DNA of 15,450 nucleotides from JAVBMB01 sp031552995 (GTDB lineage Bacteria > Bacillota > Clostridia > Oscillospirales > Butyricicoccaceae), in contig JAVBMB010000036.1 in assembly GCA_031552995.1 (NCBI GenBank), positions 1 through 15,450 of the forward strand, in the 5' to 3' direction. Below, piece after piece: positions 1 to 7,205 of this stretch (its first letter is position 1; every line of letters starts with the position of its first letter). Under the pieces are notes generated by a model. It was not told where the DNA came from. It ran no database searches and saw only the letters and a list, made by a program, of their open reading frames with translations. Made by a program: the position numbers and the translations under genes.

Positions 1-80
1 CGGCAATTCTGCTGATACTCGGCGGTCACTTGAATTATGTCGTCGCGCAGGAGTTTAAAAAGAGAAGAGAGGTAAAAAAC

Positions 81-1052
81 ATGAGGACAATCGGCGTAAA
101 TCTACCGTTTCTGGGCCAGCACCCCGCACTAAAAGCAAGGCTCGAAGACGCCGCAAAGCAGAGCGGCTTCAAAATTGATTATTACGATAACGACAGCCTG
201 CGCGACAATGCCGCTGCCGGCTGCGAAGTCTTTTTTGGTATGATACCGGTCAAAGCGCTAAAAGAGTGCAAGGCACTCAAATGGTTTCAGTGTTCGTTTG
301 CCGGTGTCGACCGCTATACAAGCGACGAAATCTACCCAAATCCCGATGTTATTGTCACGAACTCCGCCGGCGCTTACGGAATCACGATATCCGAGCATAT
401 GGTCTGCACACTGCTTATGATGCTGAGGCGTATCCCGGAGTATGTTGCCGGCCAGCAAAGGAGGGATTGGGAAAACCTCGGCGACATCCGCTCGATATAC
501 GGAAGTGTTGTAACAATCATCGGCGCTGGTGATATCGGCTCTAACCTCGCAAAGCGCCTTAAGGTGATGGGCGCAACAGTGCGCGGAGTTCGCCGCGACA
601 TTTCAAAACCTGTGCCGCAGGGATTTGATGATATGTACGCCGCAGTGGATATCGACAAGGCTCTTTCCGGCGCCGATGTCGTCGCGCTGTGCCTGCCGGA
701 GACAGGGGAGACAAAAAGCCTTATTGACGCGCGCCGCCTTCAGCTCCTCGCCGATAAATCGTATCTGCTCAATGTCGGACGCGGTTCCGCTGTCGACCAG
801 GACGCACTGTGCGAGGCGCTGCGCAGCGGCAAGCTGGCCGGTGCCGCAATCGACGTAACAGTGCCCGAGCCGCTGCCGGGTGACCATCCGCTGTGGGATG
901 CGCCGAATATAATTATTACCCCGCATGTGTCAGGCAATATGTCACTCGGCCGCACATGCGAGATAATCATCGATATTTTTACCGACAACCTGAAGCGCTA
1001 TGCGGCGGGCCAAGAGTTAAACCACGTCGTCGACCGCAAAGCCGGATACTGA
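81..1052 (+). CDS. D-2-hydroxyacid dehydrogenase, GhrA-like
   Basis: Predicted NAD(P)-dependent oxidoreductase interconverting 2-oxoacids (glyoxylate or hydroxypyruvate type) and D-2-hydroxyacids in the cytoplasm. The 323-residue protein has family-typical length. Visible features are the Rossmann motif GAGDIG at 148-153, the catalytic Arg234 in NVGRG, Glu263 in VPEPL and His282 in TPHVSG, which is the Arg/Glu/His triad of the family. The end of the second Rossmann strand reads VRGVRRD (168-173), basic where NAD-specific enzymes usually carry Asp, so NADPH preference is inferred. ATG 81 is chosen because an AGAGAGG ribosome binding site lies 8 bases upstream and the family N-terminus fits (MRTIGVNLPF). 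The frame stays open to the left edge of the window, so an upstream extension cannot be excluded. It ends just before a palindromic terminator and converges with the ECF gene. Family assignment is firm; substrate is unknown. Confidence 0.92.
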   Translation: MRTIGVNLPFLGQHPALKARLEDAAKQSGFKIDYYDNDSLRDNAAAGCEVFFGMIPVKALKECKALKWFQCSFAGVDRYTSDEIYPNPDVIVTNSAGAYGITISEHMVCTLLMMLRRIPEYVAGQQRRDWENLGDIRSIYGSVVTIIGAGDIGSNLAKRLKVMGATVRGVRRDISKPVPQGFDDMYAAVDIDKALSGADVVALCLPETGETKSLIDARRLQLLADKSYLLNVGRGSAVDQDALCEALRSGKLAGAAIDVTVPEPLPGDHPLWDAPNIIITPHVSGNMSLGRTCEIIIDIFTDNLKRYAAGQELNHVVDRKAGY

Positions 1053-1077
1053 CTTGCAGACAAATTAAAACGTGCAA

Positions 1078-1115
1078 AAAAACAGAGACAGCGGTATACC
1101 GCTGTCTCTGTTTTT
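1078..1115. terminator. Bidirectional intrinsic terminator between convergent genes
   Basis: A perfect 38-base palindrome centred on GGTATACC, with stem CAGAGACAGCGG and flanking A5 and T5 runs. Because it starts with A-run and ends with T-run, it can terminate transcripts in both directions. It sits 25 bases after the dehydrogenase stop (+) and 53 bases after the ECF S-component stop (-). Confidence 0.92.
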
Positions 1116-1168
1116 CAATCGGATGGGGGGATATAAAAATGGAGGATATAAATCAGCTAAACATACGG

Positions 1169-1702
1169 CTAGTCTTTTATCGCTTTTTTAAGCAGCGGCA
1201 ATATCAAAACCGCGAGCACGCCGCCTATCGCGGCCGTTATCAGCTGTGGGAAGGAAAACGTAGTGGAAATAACCTTTGTCGGCCCCTCGGGGAGGTTGAG
1301 AAGCACAGGCACCGCAAACTTCACTATGCCCAAATACAGCACACCGAACTTGCAAACCGCACCGGCAACCAGCGCGACAATATACGAAACAATATCACTG
1401 CCGCCAATCTTCTTTCTGCCCAGCCAGCCCCAAATCAGAATAAACACAATATTTGCGAACGCGATAAACGGAATAATTGTCCAAAGCGGGCCAATGCCAA
1501 AAAGCTTTGCAAAAACCGGCGAGACGACTGCGACCGCAGCACCGGAACCGATGCCGCACGTCATGACAGAAACTATTAATACTAGGTTTACAAGCGATCC
1601 CGTAATAAACTGATTGCCCATCGGCGCTGTAGCAGCCTGAATTACAATGACTAGCGCTGTAAATATCGCCGTGCGAGTGATCCATTTTACACCAGAACTC
1701 AT
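1169..1702 (-). CDS. ECF transporter S component, substrate unknown
   Basis: Small (177 aa), very hydrophobic integral membrane protein resembling the substrate-binding S component of energy-coupling factor vitamin/micronutrient transporters. The N-terminus (KWITRTAIFTALVIVIQ) has the usual Arg-Thr-Ala-rich first helix, and about five to six hydrophobic segments follow, with Gly/Ala-rich helices used to dock on EcfT. A Lys-Asp tail ends the protein. No EcfA/EcfT genes are nearby, so it would be a group II S component sharing a module encoded elsewhere. The ATG at 1702 follows AAAGGAGAGAG, a strong ribosome binding site. The leader contains two GC-rich stem-loops (1719-1733 and 1734-1751) that I do not recognise as a known vitamin riboswitch. 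It is divergent from the Crp/Fnr regulator, which is therefore a candidate controller. The ligand cannot be read from the sequence. Confidence 0.8.
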   Translation of the reverse strand: MSSGVKWITRTAIFTALVIVIQAATAPMGNQFITGSLVNLVLIVSVMTCGIGSGAAVAVVSPVFAKLFGIGPLWTIIPFIAFANIVFILIWGWLGRKKIGGSDIVSYIVALVAGAVCKFGVLYLGIVKFAVPVLLNLPEGPTKVISTTFSFPQLITAAIGGVLAVLILPLLKKAIKD

Positions 1703-1718
1703 ATTCTCTCTCCTTTAC

Positions 1719-1751
1719 CGCCGGCATGCGGCGCGAAGGCGGCAGCCTTCG
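1719..1751 (-). promoter_or_regulatory. Two tandem stem-loops in the ECF gene leader
   Basis: On the minus strand the leader of the S-component gene folds into CGAAGGC/GCCTTCG with a 4-base loop (1734-1751), followed directly by CGCCG/CGGCG with a 5-base loop (1719-1733), just before the AAAGGAGAG ribosome binding site. They could tune translation or mRNA stability. They are much too small to be a standard thiamin, cobalamin or folate riboswitch. Confidence 0.4.
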
Positions 1752-1758
1752 ATTTTCA

Positions 1759-1787
1759 TTGATTTTATACTTAGATTATACTATACT
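1759..1787 (+). promoter_or_regulatory. Putative sigma-A-like promoter of the Crp/Fnr gene
   Basis: -35 TTGATT (1759-1764), a 17-base spacer and -10 TATACT (1782-1787). A second TATACT overlaps at 1777-1782 but has the wrong spacing. Transcription would start near 1794, right at the AGGAGGT sequence, giving an extremely short leader and placing the 18-base palindrome at about +8 to +25. Confidence 0.55.
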
Positions 1788-1793
1788 TGTCAT
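1764..1793 (-). promoter_or_regulatory. Putative sigma-A-like promoter of the ECF gene
   Basis: Read on the minus strand: -35 ATGACA (1793-1788), an 18-base spacer, and -10 TATAAA (1769-1764). It overlaps the opposing promoter of the Crp/Fnr gene almost completely. Boxes are one to two mismatches from consensus, and other TATA-like hexamers are nearby, so the exact element is uncertain. Confidence 0.4.
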
Positions 1794-1800
1794 AGGAGGT

Positions 1801-1818
1801 ATGTTGCGCGCGCAACAT
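1801..1818. promoter_or_regulatory. 18-base perfect palindrome, likely operator or start-site hairpin
   Basis: ATGTTGCGCGCGCAACAT is identical to its reverse complement. It begins at the base immediately after AGGAGGT (1794-1800) and contains the first possible ATG of the Crp/Fnr gene. As DNA, a dyad of this size just downstream of the presumed transcription start suits autorepression by a dimeric regulator. As RNA it would form a 7-bp stem that hides ATG 1801 and brings ATG 1822 or 1828 closer to the ribosome binding site. The palindrome is directly seen; both roles are inference. Confidence 0.5.
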
Positions 1819-2481
1819 AAAATGCTTATGCTTTTAGATCAACTTACGCAAAACCCGCTGTTCAAAGACATACCGCCGGACGACATTTCCGGCATCCTCC
1901 ACTGCGCCGGCGCACAAACAACGCACTATGATAAGGGTGACATCCTGCTTCATGAGTCGGCAGAGACATCGAATATAGGCATACTGCTCAGCGGCTGCGC
2001 CCAGGCGTACAAGCTGGATGCATCAGGCCGGCGGCTGCTGATTGCGCGCCTTTTTTCTGGCAGTCTTTTCGGCGATGTCCTGACATCGGCAAGGCGAAAA
2101 AGCCCGGTCAGTATAATAGCCCTAGAGGATATAACTGCACTGTATATATCATATGACGCAGTGCTTCACCGATGCCATATGACGTGTCCGCGCCACGACT
2201 TGTTGTTAAAAAACTTGCTGGCAATTATTTCAGAAAAATATCTCGATCTCAATGACAGAATCAACTGCATCATTCGCCCGACACTGCGGGAAAAGATCAT
2301 GTTTTATCTCGGAGAAATCGGCAAGAGTTCAACTGGCGGCGTATTCAATATACCGTTCACCCGTGCCGAGCTCGCCGATTACCTCAACGCCGACCGAAGC
2401 GCCGTATCACGAGAGCTTGCCGCGATGAAGCAGGATGGTATCATCGACTATTATAAAAACACATTCAAAATCAACAATTGA
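1801..2481 (+). CDS. Crp/Fnr-family transcriptional regulator
   Basis: Cytoplasmic dimeric DNA-binding regulator. Counting from ATG 1801 (226 aa), an N-terminal cyclic-nucleotide-binding-type beta barrel spans roughly 20-120 (e.g. YDKGDILLHESA, GSLFGDVL), then a long dimerisation helix, then a winged HTH at about 187-210 (FTRAELADYLNADRSAVSRE). The linker carries C125-x3-C129-x2-H132 (CHMTCPRH), a pattern I recall from clostridial members of this family. There is no N-terminal FNR-type four-Cys cluster. The start is ambiguous: ATG 1801 abuts AGGAGGT with no spacing, while ATG 1822 and 1828 are 21 and 27 bases away but lie beyond a palindrome that could fold out. From 1822 the protein is 219 aa, also typical for the family. 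It is divergent from the ECF gene and may regulate it and itself. The effector is unknown. Confidence 0.88.
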   Translation: MLRAQHKMLMLLDQLTQNPLFKDIPPDDISGILHCAGAQTTHYDKGDILLHESAETSNIGILLSGCAQAYKLDASGRRLLIARLFSGSLFGDVLTSARRKSPVSIIALEDITALYISYDAVLHRCHMTCPRHDLLLKNLLAIISEKYLDLNDRINCIIRPTLREKIMFYLGEIGKSSTGGVFNIPFTRAELADYLNADRSAVSRELAAMKQDGIIDYYKNTFKINN

Positions 2482-2590
2482 ACTAAAAACGTCCAGTTGA
2501 GCTTTATTTTTCATAATAATCATATATTTTTCTCGAATCTAGCGTCGTTATACGGCAAAAATAATAACGATGCTTGATAGGAGGAGAAAT

Positions 2591-3217
2591 ATGAAAAATA
2601 AAATATTTGCAACAGTTGCAGCGCTGACACTATCTGCCGTAATGATGACCGGTTGCTCGATGTATCGAAACAATACAACAACAGACCCGTCGAATACAGG
2701 CTACGACAGAACGTATGGCTATAGAGGAATGTATGACAGGGATATTGGCCGCGCAAATGATAGAACAATGTACTCGATGTACGGCCTGAACTATCCGTTC
2801 GCCGCGGATTACAGCCTTTACGGCCCCACTCGCTACAACGACAGCTACTCCAGCGCCCGTTCTTACGGCCTTTCGCATATAGGCGCGCTGATGGGGCTGA
2901 GCGAGACCGATGCCAACATGCTGATGGACAGCGGCATTAACGGCACAAATGGCATTAAATCAAGCTATTCTCAGCGGTTTTACGGCTCAAACGCCGATAT
3001 TAACTTTGGCTACGATGCAGACCGCAAGGTCAACAGTGTAACTGTTACGGTTGATAAGGCGGATATCGCTCGCTGCAAGCGTGAGCTTAACGCACGCTTT
3101 GGAACTGCCGATATAAATCCCGGCACAAATAACTGCACATGGCTCAGCGGCAAAAACTGCGTCAAACTCACGGAGTTTGGTGACAAGGCAACACTAACCT
3201 TCACAAAGCTGGCCTAA
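2591..3217 (+). CDS. Tyr-rich putative lipoprotein, unknown function
   Basis: A 208-residue secreted lipoprotein by sequence features: a Lys-containing N-terminus (MKNKIF), hydrophobic core to residue 20, and a lipobox MMTGC with Cys22 as the predicted lipidated residue after signal peptidase II cleavage. Residues 23-95 are low-complexity and unusually rich in Tyr (13 Tyr), Arg, Gly, Ser and Asn. The remainder (about 96-208) looks folded, with a hydrophobic helix (SHIGALMGLSETDANMLMD) and alternating strands (NSVTVTVDKADIARCK, KATLTFTKLA). ATG 2591 is chosen because GGAGGAG lies 5 bases upstream. The in-frame ATG at 2570 lacks a ribosome binding site and would precede the signal peptide. I do not recognise the family. 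It is followed by a strong terminator and is probably monocistronic. Confidence 0.8.
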   Translation: MKNKIFATVAALTLSAVMMTGCSMYRNNTTTDPSNTGYDRTYGYRGMYDRDIGRANDRTMYSMYGLNYPFAADYSLYGPTRYNDSYSSARSYGLSHIGALMGLSETDANMLMDSGINGTNGIKSSYSQRFYGSNADINFGYDADRKVNSVTVTVDKADIARCKRELNARFGTADINPGTNNCTWLSGKNCVKLTEFGDKATLTFTKLA

Positions 3218-3224
3218 CGTATTT

Positions 3225-3264
3225 ATGGTGGTGCAAAGCGTAATGCTCTGCACCACCATTTTTT
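3225..3264 (+). terminator. Intrinsic terminator after the lipoprotein gene
   Basis: Stem ATGGTGGTGCA (3225-3235) pairs exactly with TGCACCACCAT (3249-3259). An inner AGC/GCT pairing closes a 5-base loop, and six T follow (3259-3264). It lies 8 bases after the lipoprotein stop codon. Confidence 0.93.
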
Positions 3265-3399
3265 GCGTCCCGCACAAAATAAATAATATAAACAGAATAT
3301 ATCAGATAATGCCGGCAAGGACTGACTAAGGTAATGATATCAGTAAGTGTAAAGCCAATATGCTTTGCGTAATGCAATTCAGCCGAAAACTAAGGCGTT

Positions 3400-4419
3400 T
3401 TACGAATCAATCCTTACTACCACTTTACACACATCTGCAGTGCTCTGAGAAGCGATTTTGATCGCATTTTCATAGTTGTCCATTGTGAACACATGCGTTC
3501 TAAGCAGCTCGGGATGCAGCTTCTTTTCGGCAAACATTTCAATCAGGGGCGTGAAGACGCCTGTGCTGTTGCGCGTGCCAAAGATTGTCAGCTCTTTGTT
3601 ACAAAATATCATTGTCGAAAACTCAACAGTCTTGTTCGTCACTCCCGCCAGGCAAATGCGTCCGCCGTTGGCTGCATAATTAGGTGTCGACTGCATCACC
3701 TGCGCGACGCCAGTCGCCTCAAGTATCACCGGGAATCCCTGACCGTTTGTAAAGTCCGCGACCTCCTTCGCCATGTCGCACTTGTCAGCGGCCAAAACCC
3801 TGTCCGCATCAAGCTTTTTTGCAATATCCAGCCTCTTTTGATGCATATCACTTATCATCACCGGCACACCAATGCTCTTTGCGATATCCAGCGCCGCAAG
3901 GCCAATCGGCCCCGCTCCATGAATCAAAAGCTTGTCACAGGGCGACAGCTGCAGGCGGTTAAGCGCGTGCATAGCTATGCCGTAAGGCTCTATCATACAC
4001 CCGTCTTCAGGGGGGATTGTGTCAGGCAGCTTGTATACACGGTTTGCCTTGACGCAGATATACTCGGCAAAACAGCCGTCGACATGCACGCCCAGCACCT
4101 TAAGCTCAGAGCAGCAGTTTATCTTGCCCACCGAGCAGGCGTAGCACTTGCCGCACGGAATGATAGGCTCGGCCGTAACATAATCGCCTTCGGAAAAATG
4201 AGCTACAGCATCACCCTTGGCTGTGACAATACCGCAAAACTCATGCCCGTTGATGATAGGATAGTTGAGGTAGGGGAATGTACCGTCATACATCCTCACA
4301 TCGCCGCCGCAAATGCCGGCCGCCAGTACACGGATTAATACCTCATCACCGGCAGGCGCCGGAGTTGGGACCTTTTCAATATCTACTGTCTTAATGCCGC
4401 GTGTCACCGCTGCTTTCAT
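3400..4419 (-). CDS. Zinc-dependent medium-chain dehydrogenase (polyol/threonine-DH type)
   Basis: Cytoplasmic NAD(P)-dependent alcohol dehydrogenase of the medium-chain family, 339 aa, nearest in style to sorbitol, threonine or butanediol dehydrogenases. Catalytic-zinc ligands are Cys37 (GICGGD), His59-Glu60 (GHE) and the Glu144 region (EPYG). A structural-zinc lobe is present with Cys89, Cys92, Cys95 and Cys103. The nucleotide-binding motif is GAGPIG at 168-173, and strand 2 ends in ISDMH (Asp), which favours NAD. It is the last gene of the lacI-transketolase operon. Its ATG overlaps the stop of the preceding transketolase subunit (ATGA at 4419-4416), indicating translational coupling, with AGGGGG about 8 bases upstream. 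Context suggests it oxidises a polyol or reduces a ketose that enters or leaves the transketolase reaction. The substrate itself cannot be assigned. Confidence 0.9.
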   Translation of the reverse strand: MKAAVTRGIKTVDIEKVPTPAPAGDEVLIRVLAAGICGGDVRMYDGTFPYLNYPIINGHEFCGIVTAKGDAVAHFSEGDYVTAEPIIPCGKCYACSVGKINCCSELKVLGVHVDGCFAEYICVKANRVYKLPDTIPPEDGCMIEPYGIAMHALNRLQLSPCDKLLIHGAGPIGLAALDIAKSIGVPVMISDMHQKRLDIAKKLDADRVLAADKCDMAKEVADFTNGQGFPVILEATGVAQVMQSTPNYAANGGRICLAGVTNKTVEFSTMIFCNKELTIFGTRNSTGVFTPLIEMFAEKKLHPELLRTHVFTMDNYENAIKIASQSTADVCKVVVRIDS

Positions 4420-5363
4420 ATGTTTTGTCCCCCTGCTTTTACGGCGGACTTAATCCGCCTGGCTATCCCGGCTGCCGATATATCGTATTTATCGGCAAGA
4501 TAAGAGACACTTGCTCCTACACAAAAACTGTCTGTAATCCCAAGTCTCCGTACGGTGGTCGGATATTCATCGCATACAACCTCGGCAACGGCACTGCCCA
4601 GCCCGCCTATAACCGAGTGATTCTCGGCAACAAACAGCATGCCGGTCTCTTTTGCGGCCTTAACGATTATTTCTCTGTCAATCGGCTTAATCGAAGGCAT
4701 ATGTATGTGCCTCACATTCACGCCGGATTCTCTGAGCGCACTGCATGCATCTATGCCGAACGCCGTCGTCAGCCCGCTCGTAATCAGTGCGGCGTCAGTA
4801 CCGGGGCAGAGCTCCACGCCCTTACCAAGCTCAAAAGAATAACCTTGAGGCAGGAACTGTGGCAGCGGACCTTTAGCGATACGTATATAAAACGGCCCGG
4901 GTGTTTTCGCGGCCAGTTTCATCGCGGCATACATCTCGTTAGCGTCGGCGGGGTCGATTATCCGCATATTAGGGATTGCCCGAAGTATCGCAACATCCTC
5001 AACAGATATGTGCGTGCCGCCGTTTTTCTCGGTCGTTATGCCGGAATATATGCCACAGATTTTTACGTCCAAATCATTATAACAAACGGCGTTGCGTATT
5101 TGGTCTGCCGCGCGAAGCGTAACAAATACGGCAAATGTCGAGGCGAACACCGTCCGCCCCATCAGCGCCATACCGGCGGCCGTTCCAATCAAATCCTGCT
5201 CGGCAATACCCACTTGAAAATACCTCTCGGGATAAGCGTCGCAAAAGCCTGTCGAGCCGACAATCCTCATCAAATCCGCGTCTACCACCGCGATGTCGGT
5301 GCCGTCTGCGGCAAGGTCGCATGTCACCTGAGAAAATATTTTTTTCACATCACAATGCCCCAT
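4416..5363 (-). CDS. Transketolase, C-terminal subunit
   Basis: The smaller half of a split thiamin-diphosphate transketolase, carrying the pyrimidine-binding and C-terminal domains (315 aa). Glu55 in VGIAEQD is the conserved glutamate that activates the thiamin cofactor. FASTFAVFVTLRAADQIR (73-90) is the usual cofactor/interface segment, and the loop GGTHISVED (115-123) carries the conserved substrate-pocket His118. That loop usually reads G-x-THQ; here Gln is replaced by Ile. A C-terminal Rossmann-like domain follows from about 185. The partner N-terminal subunit lies 3 bases upstream, and the ribosome binding site GGAGG is inside the partner's last codons. This half cannot act alone; the active site forms at the dimer interface with the partner. 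The adjacent regulator and dehydrogenase suggest a specialised catabolic isozyme rather than the pentose-phosphate enzyme. Confidence 0.93.
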   Translation of the reverse strand: MGHCDVKKIFSQVTCDLAADGTDIAVVDADLMRIVGSTGFCDAYPERYFQVGIAEQDLIGTAAGMALMGRTVFASTFAVFVTLRAADQIRNAVCYNDLDVKICGIYSGITTEKNGGTHISVEDVAILRAIPNMRIIDPADANEMYAAMKLAAKTPGPFYIRIAKGPLPQFLPQGYSFELGKGVELCPGTDAALITSGLTTAFGIDACSALRESGVNVRHIHMPSIKPIDREIIVKAAKETGMLFVAENHSVIGGLGSAVAEVVCDEYPTTVRRLGITDSFCVGASVSYLADKYDISAAGIARRIKSAVKAGGQNI

Positions 5364-5366
5364 CGC

Positions 5367-6170
5367 TTACGCCTCCAGTTCTTTCACACCAAGCTCATAT
5401 TGCAGCGCCGTCACAGTGCCGGCATGCCACTCGGTGATATTTTCCATGTATGAAATACCCTTGCCCTTTACAGTGTCCGCAATAATCACGGTCGGCTTTC
5501 CGGTCTCGGCTTTCGCCGCGTCAAACGCTGCCTTAAGGGCGTTTGTGTCATGTCCGTCAACACGAATCACATGCCAGCCAAACGCGGCCCACTTATCTGC
5601 AAACGGCTCAAGCGGCATAACGTCTTCCGTCGGGCCGTCGAACTCAAGTCTGTTGTTGTCAACAATTGCTGTCAGATGTCCCAGCCTGTACTTTCCGGCA
5701 GTCATAGCGGCCTCCCACACCTGCCCCTCGTTGCATTCGCCGTCGCCAAGCATGGTATATACCCTGACATCCGGCATGTCGACACGCGATATAAGCGCCG
5801 CGCCAACCGCTATTGACAGCCCCTGACCAAGCGAGCCTGTGCTTACATCAACGCCCGGCACATGCGTCGAAGCGTGCTTGGGAACCATCACGCCGTCTTT
5901 ATCGTCCTCAGCCAAAAAGCTGTAATCGACAAATCCAAAATAGTTCAGTACGGCATAAAGCCCAAACCCGCCGTGCCCCTTCGACATAATAAACCTGTCG
6001 CGCTGTTCCCATTTCGGCATGTCCGGTCTGACATTCATCACGCCGTCATACAGTGTTGTCAATATCTCAATCTCCGAAAGATTTCCGCCGTAATGCCCTC
6101 CGCCGACATCAGCCATCAGCCTGAAAGCAATTTTTCTAACCTCTTTCGCCTTGCTTTGAGTATTACCCAC
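5367..6170 (-). CDS. Transketolase, N-terminal subunit
   Basis: The thiamin-pyrophosphate-binding half of a split transketolase, 267 aa, the usual size for this subunit. Visible motifs in order are GHYGGNLS (25-32, conserved His26), SKGHGGFGLYA (63-73, His66), TGSLGQGL (111-118), and the diphosphate/Mg2+ motif starting GDGECNEGQVWEA (142-154) and ending IVDNN (169-173). The start is GTG at 6170: GGAGGG sits 7 bases upstream and directly abuts the stop of the LacI gene, and no in-frame ATG gives the family N-terminus. The 15-base gap to the regulator and 3-base gap to the C-terminal subunit show one transcript. It transfers a two-carbon ketol unit between a ketose and an aldose (family knowledge); the specific donor here is unknown. 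Confidence 0.93.
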   Translation of the reverse strand: MGNTQSKAKEVRKIAFRLMADVGGGHYGGNLSEIEILTTLYDGVMNVRPDMPKWEQRDRFIMSKGHGGFGLYAVLNYFGFVDYSFLAEDDKDGVMVPKHASTHVPGVDVSTGSLGQGLSIAVGAALISRVDMPDVRVYTMLGDGECNEGQVWEAAMTAGKYRLGHLTAIVDNNRLEFDGPTEDVMPLEPFADKWAAFGWHVIRVDGHDTNALKAAFDAAKAETGKPTVIIADTVKGKGISYMENITEWHAGTVTALQYELGVKELEA

Positions 6171-6185
6171 AATAAATCCCTCCGT

Positions 6186-7205
6186 TCATTTTTTATGCAA
6201 GTTTTCACATGCAGTGCCGCCGGTTATCAGTGTCGGCTCAAGCATAATCCTGTTGTTGTGTGCGTTGCGCGGCTCATTTATCGCTTTTATGGTAAACTCG
6301 CACATCTTTCGAGCCATCTCTTCGATAGGCTGCTTGACGGTCGTCAGGTTGATACTTTTAAGCGAGGCAAGCCCGATTCCGTCGAAGCTGACTATTGAAA
6401 TATCCTCCGGCACGCTAACACCACGCTCCTTACAGGCATCCAAAAAACCAATCGCGGTCATGTCGTTTGCTATCAGCACGGCGCGCGGCAGGTTTCCCAG
6501 ACGCTCAATATACGCAAGTCCGTCAGTATATCCACGCTGCACACCCATATTCCCGTAGAATATCAGCCGCTCATCTACCGGGAGAAAAGCGTTTGCAAGC
6601 GCTTTTCGGTATCCGTCGACCCGGCGCATGCTTGAGGCTGAGTTTGTGTTGCCCGCCATAAAAGCGATTTCGTTATGGCCCAAATCGATAAGATGCTTCG
6701 CTGCAATATACCCGGCCTGAAAATTGTCCTGAATTACAACATTCCCCGCAAACCCTTCTATAACGCGGTCTGTCAGTGTTACGGGGCAATCAAGCTCGCT
6801 AAGCGCTATCGCCAGGTTTTCACTGTCCATTGAGGAGACAAGTATCAGCCCCGCGGGATTCATATTCTTAGCCGTCTCAAGAATGTTTTTCTCACGCTCG
6901 CTGTCAAACTCAACGCTAAGAGGCACAACAGCATACCCGTGCTGTAAAAACTCATGTTGCAGATAATATGTCATATCGCTAAAAAAAGGATTTCTAATAT
7001 CTCCAATCATCAATCCGATAAGACGTCTGTTAAGCCTGCTGTTCTTTTTTTCGCTCGGCATGTAATTCAATTGACGAATCGCATCAAGCACAAGGGTGCG
7101 CGTATCTGATTTTATCGCGGAAAAGTTGTTAATCACCCTGGAGACAGTCGCCGGAGAAACATTTGCCAACTCCGCAACATCGTAAACTGTCGCTCGTTTT
7201 GCCAT
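6186..7205 (-). CDS. LacI/GalR-family transcriptional regulator
   Basis: A 339-residue sugar-responsive repressor of canonical length. The N-terminal HTH is ATVYDVAELANVSPATVSR (5-23), followed by the hinge (VINNFSAIKSDTRTLVLDAI) and a periplasmic-binding-protein-like effector domain beginning LIGLMIGDIRNPFF. The family-typical IVSFDGIGLA and the C-terminal TVKQPIEEMARKM are both present. ATG 7205 is preferred to the in-frame TTG at 7208 because it gives the standard family start (MAKRATVYDVAE), with GAAAGG about 9 bases upstream. It is the first gene of the operon with the transketolase halves and the zinc dehydrogenase, so it presumably represses its own transcript until a sugar, polyol or sugar phosphate binds. 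No sugar-binding specificity can be deduced. Confidence 0.94.
   Translation of the reverse strand: MAKRATVYDVAELANVSPATVSRVINNFSAIKSDTRTLVLDAIRQLNYMPSEKKNSRLNRRLIGLMIGDIRNPFFSDMTYYLQHEFLQHGYAVVPLSVEFDSEREKNILETAKNMNPAGLILVSSMDSENLAIALSELDCPVTLTDRVIEGFAGNVVIQDNFQAGYIAAKHLIDLGHNEIAFMAGNTNSASSMRRVDGYRKALANAFLPVDERLIFYGNMGVQRGYTDGLAYIERLGNLPRAVLIANDMTAIGFLDACKERGVSVPEDISIVSFDGIGLASLKSINLTTVKQPIEEMARKMCEFTIKAINEPRNAHNNRIMLEPTLITGGTACENLHKK

Noticed and set aside
893..1579. Plus-strand open frame of 228 codons, including an ATG at 1139 behind a G-rich stretch
   Set aside because: It crosses the dehydrogenase end and the bidirectional terminator and lies antisense to the ECF gene. The translation is Arg/Asn-rich with no domain pattern.
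1726..1800. Longer N-terminus for the Crp/Fnr regulator from ATG 1726
   Set aside because: It would translate through the promoter and AGGAGGT, has no ribosome binding site of its own, and gives an N-terminus unlike the family.
3265..3399. Terminator for the minus-strand operon between 3265 and 3399
   Set aside because: I found no stable hairpin followed by a T tract in the minus direction; the hairpin at 3225-3264 has a T tract only for the plus strand.
4401..5453. Plus-strand open frame of 350 codons
   Set aside because: It is antisense to the transketolase C-terminal subunit, which has clear family motifs; the translation is Cys/His/Arg-rich shadow sequence.
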